Shown: one piece after another, positions 6,065 to 6,480 of the stretch
Layout of the letters: each line of letters starts with the position of its first letter
Position numbering within the stretch: position 1 is the first letter of the stretch
Source: an uncultured Azohydromonas sp.
GTDB taxonomy: Bacteria; Pseudomonadota; Gammaproteobacteria; Burkholderiales; Burkholderiaceae_C
Assembly (NCBI RefSeq): GCF_937926365.1
Contig: NZ_CALAOH010000104.1
Span: forward strand, 1 to 6,480
Length of the DNA: 6,480 nt
Direction: 5' to 3'
The notes under the pieces: model-generated
What the model saw: the letters and a program-made list of their open reading frames with translations, nothing else
The model's database searches: none
What the model was told of the DNA's origin: nothing
Made by a program: the position numbers and the translations under genes

Positions 6065-6480
6065 TTACCCGTCGCCCAGCTCCGCCGCGATCTCCAGCAG
6101 CTGCTGCGGCGTGGGCTGGTCCCAGCCCGGGCCGTGCACGCCCTGCGCGTACCAGCGCACCATCTCCGGCAGCACCAGCGGGTGCTGCCAGCCGCTGGTC
6201 TGCAGCCGCTTGCGGATGGAGGGGTGCACCTGCCGCGCCTCCATGTCGGCCAGCAGTTGCTCACACAGCACCGCCTGGGCCTCGGCCGAGAGCGCAGCGA
6301 TGTCGTCCACCACGCGCTCGCGGCGCCGGCGCAGCCAGGCTTCCACCCAGCGCGCCTGCCGGCGCGCCGACGGTTTGACCAGGCCCTCCCCGGTCAGGAC
6401 CTCGGCCGGCGCCGTGGCCATCGGCGCGGCGATCACGGCCGGCCCGAGTGCGGGCGCCGCGGCGTAGGCCGGGGCCGCCG
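6065..6480 (-). CDS. Unassigned protein, C-terminal part; 5' end beyond the window
   Basis: The frame ends in TAA (6067-6065) and is open to the right edge, giving at least 137 residues. The visible start is an Ala/Pro-rich stretch (AAPAYAAAPALGPAV), typical of a linker, so the gene very likely begins outside the window. Internal GTG 6436 and ATG 6421 lack ribosome sites. After the linker comes a basic, mostly helical region: RRQARWVEAWLRRRRERVVD, then a Leu/Ala-rich helix around AEAQAVLCEQLLADMEAR, then a conserved-looking block with PSIRKRLQTSGWQHPLV, PEMVRWYAQ and GPGWDQPT. No catalytic motif, signal peptide or membrane segment is seen. The charge pattern would fit a cytoplasmic protein that touches nucleic acid or another protein, but I cannot assign a family. 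It converges with ldh across the palindrome at 5994-6031. Confidence 0.65.
   Translation of the reverse strand, partial: AAPAYAAAPALGPAVIAAPMATAPAEVLTGEGLVKPSARRQARWVEAWLRRRRERVVDDIAALSAEAQAVLCEQLLADMEARQVHPSIRKRLQTSGWQHPLVLPEMVRWYAQGVHGPGWDQPTPQQLLEIAAELGDG

Noticed and set aside
6000..6467. A plus-strand frame of 155 codons over the last gene
   Set aside because: It starts within the palindromic repeat and gives a Ser/Cys-rich product typical of an antisense shadow; the minus strand has the coding-like composition.

Overview
This window looks like chromosomal DNA from a high-GC betaproteobacterium, probably Comamonadaceae or close kin. That placement is an inference from the very high G+C at third codon positions, the DinG and YihY sequences, and copies of a short palindromic repeat with a TTCGACAGGCTCAG-like core that I associate with such genomes. 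No search was possible. Nothing marks the region as mobile: there is no transposase, integrase, tRNA, CRISPR array or phage gene, and base composition looks even throughout.

Layout from left to right. Positions 1-188 (minus) hold the beginning of a small Ala/Pro-rich lipoprotein-like gene cut by the left edge. It begins three bases after the stop of dinG (192-2330, minus), an iron-sulfur XPD-like DNA helicase with all helicase motifs and the four cluster cysteines. A control region (2331-2502) separates dinG from the divergent yihY-type membrane protein gene (2503-3450, plus). The junction 3451-3621 holds a composite palindromic repeat and lies where yihY converges on an unassigned 198-residue membrane protein (3622-4218, minus) rich in histidines and acidic residues. 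A short divergent region leads to a small SAM-dependent methyltransferase (4360-4920, plus) and then, 76 bases on, an L-lactate dehydrogenase (4997-5941, plus). The next convergent junction (5942-6064) holds a second, simpler copy of the repeat. The last gene (6065 to the right edge, minus) is the C-terminal part of an unassigned helical protein.

How the genes work together. There is no obvious pathway linking them. dinG plus the lipoprotein may be co-transcribed. The methyltransferase and ldh could share a transcript, but the 76-base gap and the very strong ribosome site of ldh also fit independent expression. The lactate dehydrogenase keeps the residues for lactate specificity and, by alignment from memory to Bacillus enzymes, the two basic residues of the fructose-1,6-bisphosphate site. 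I did not find a convincing new multi-gene system. The best leads are the repeats sitting at both convergent junctions, the unassigned histidine-rich membrane protein, and the reading-frame ambiguity at the left edge.
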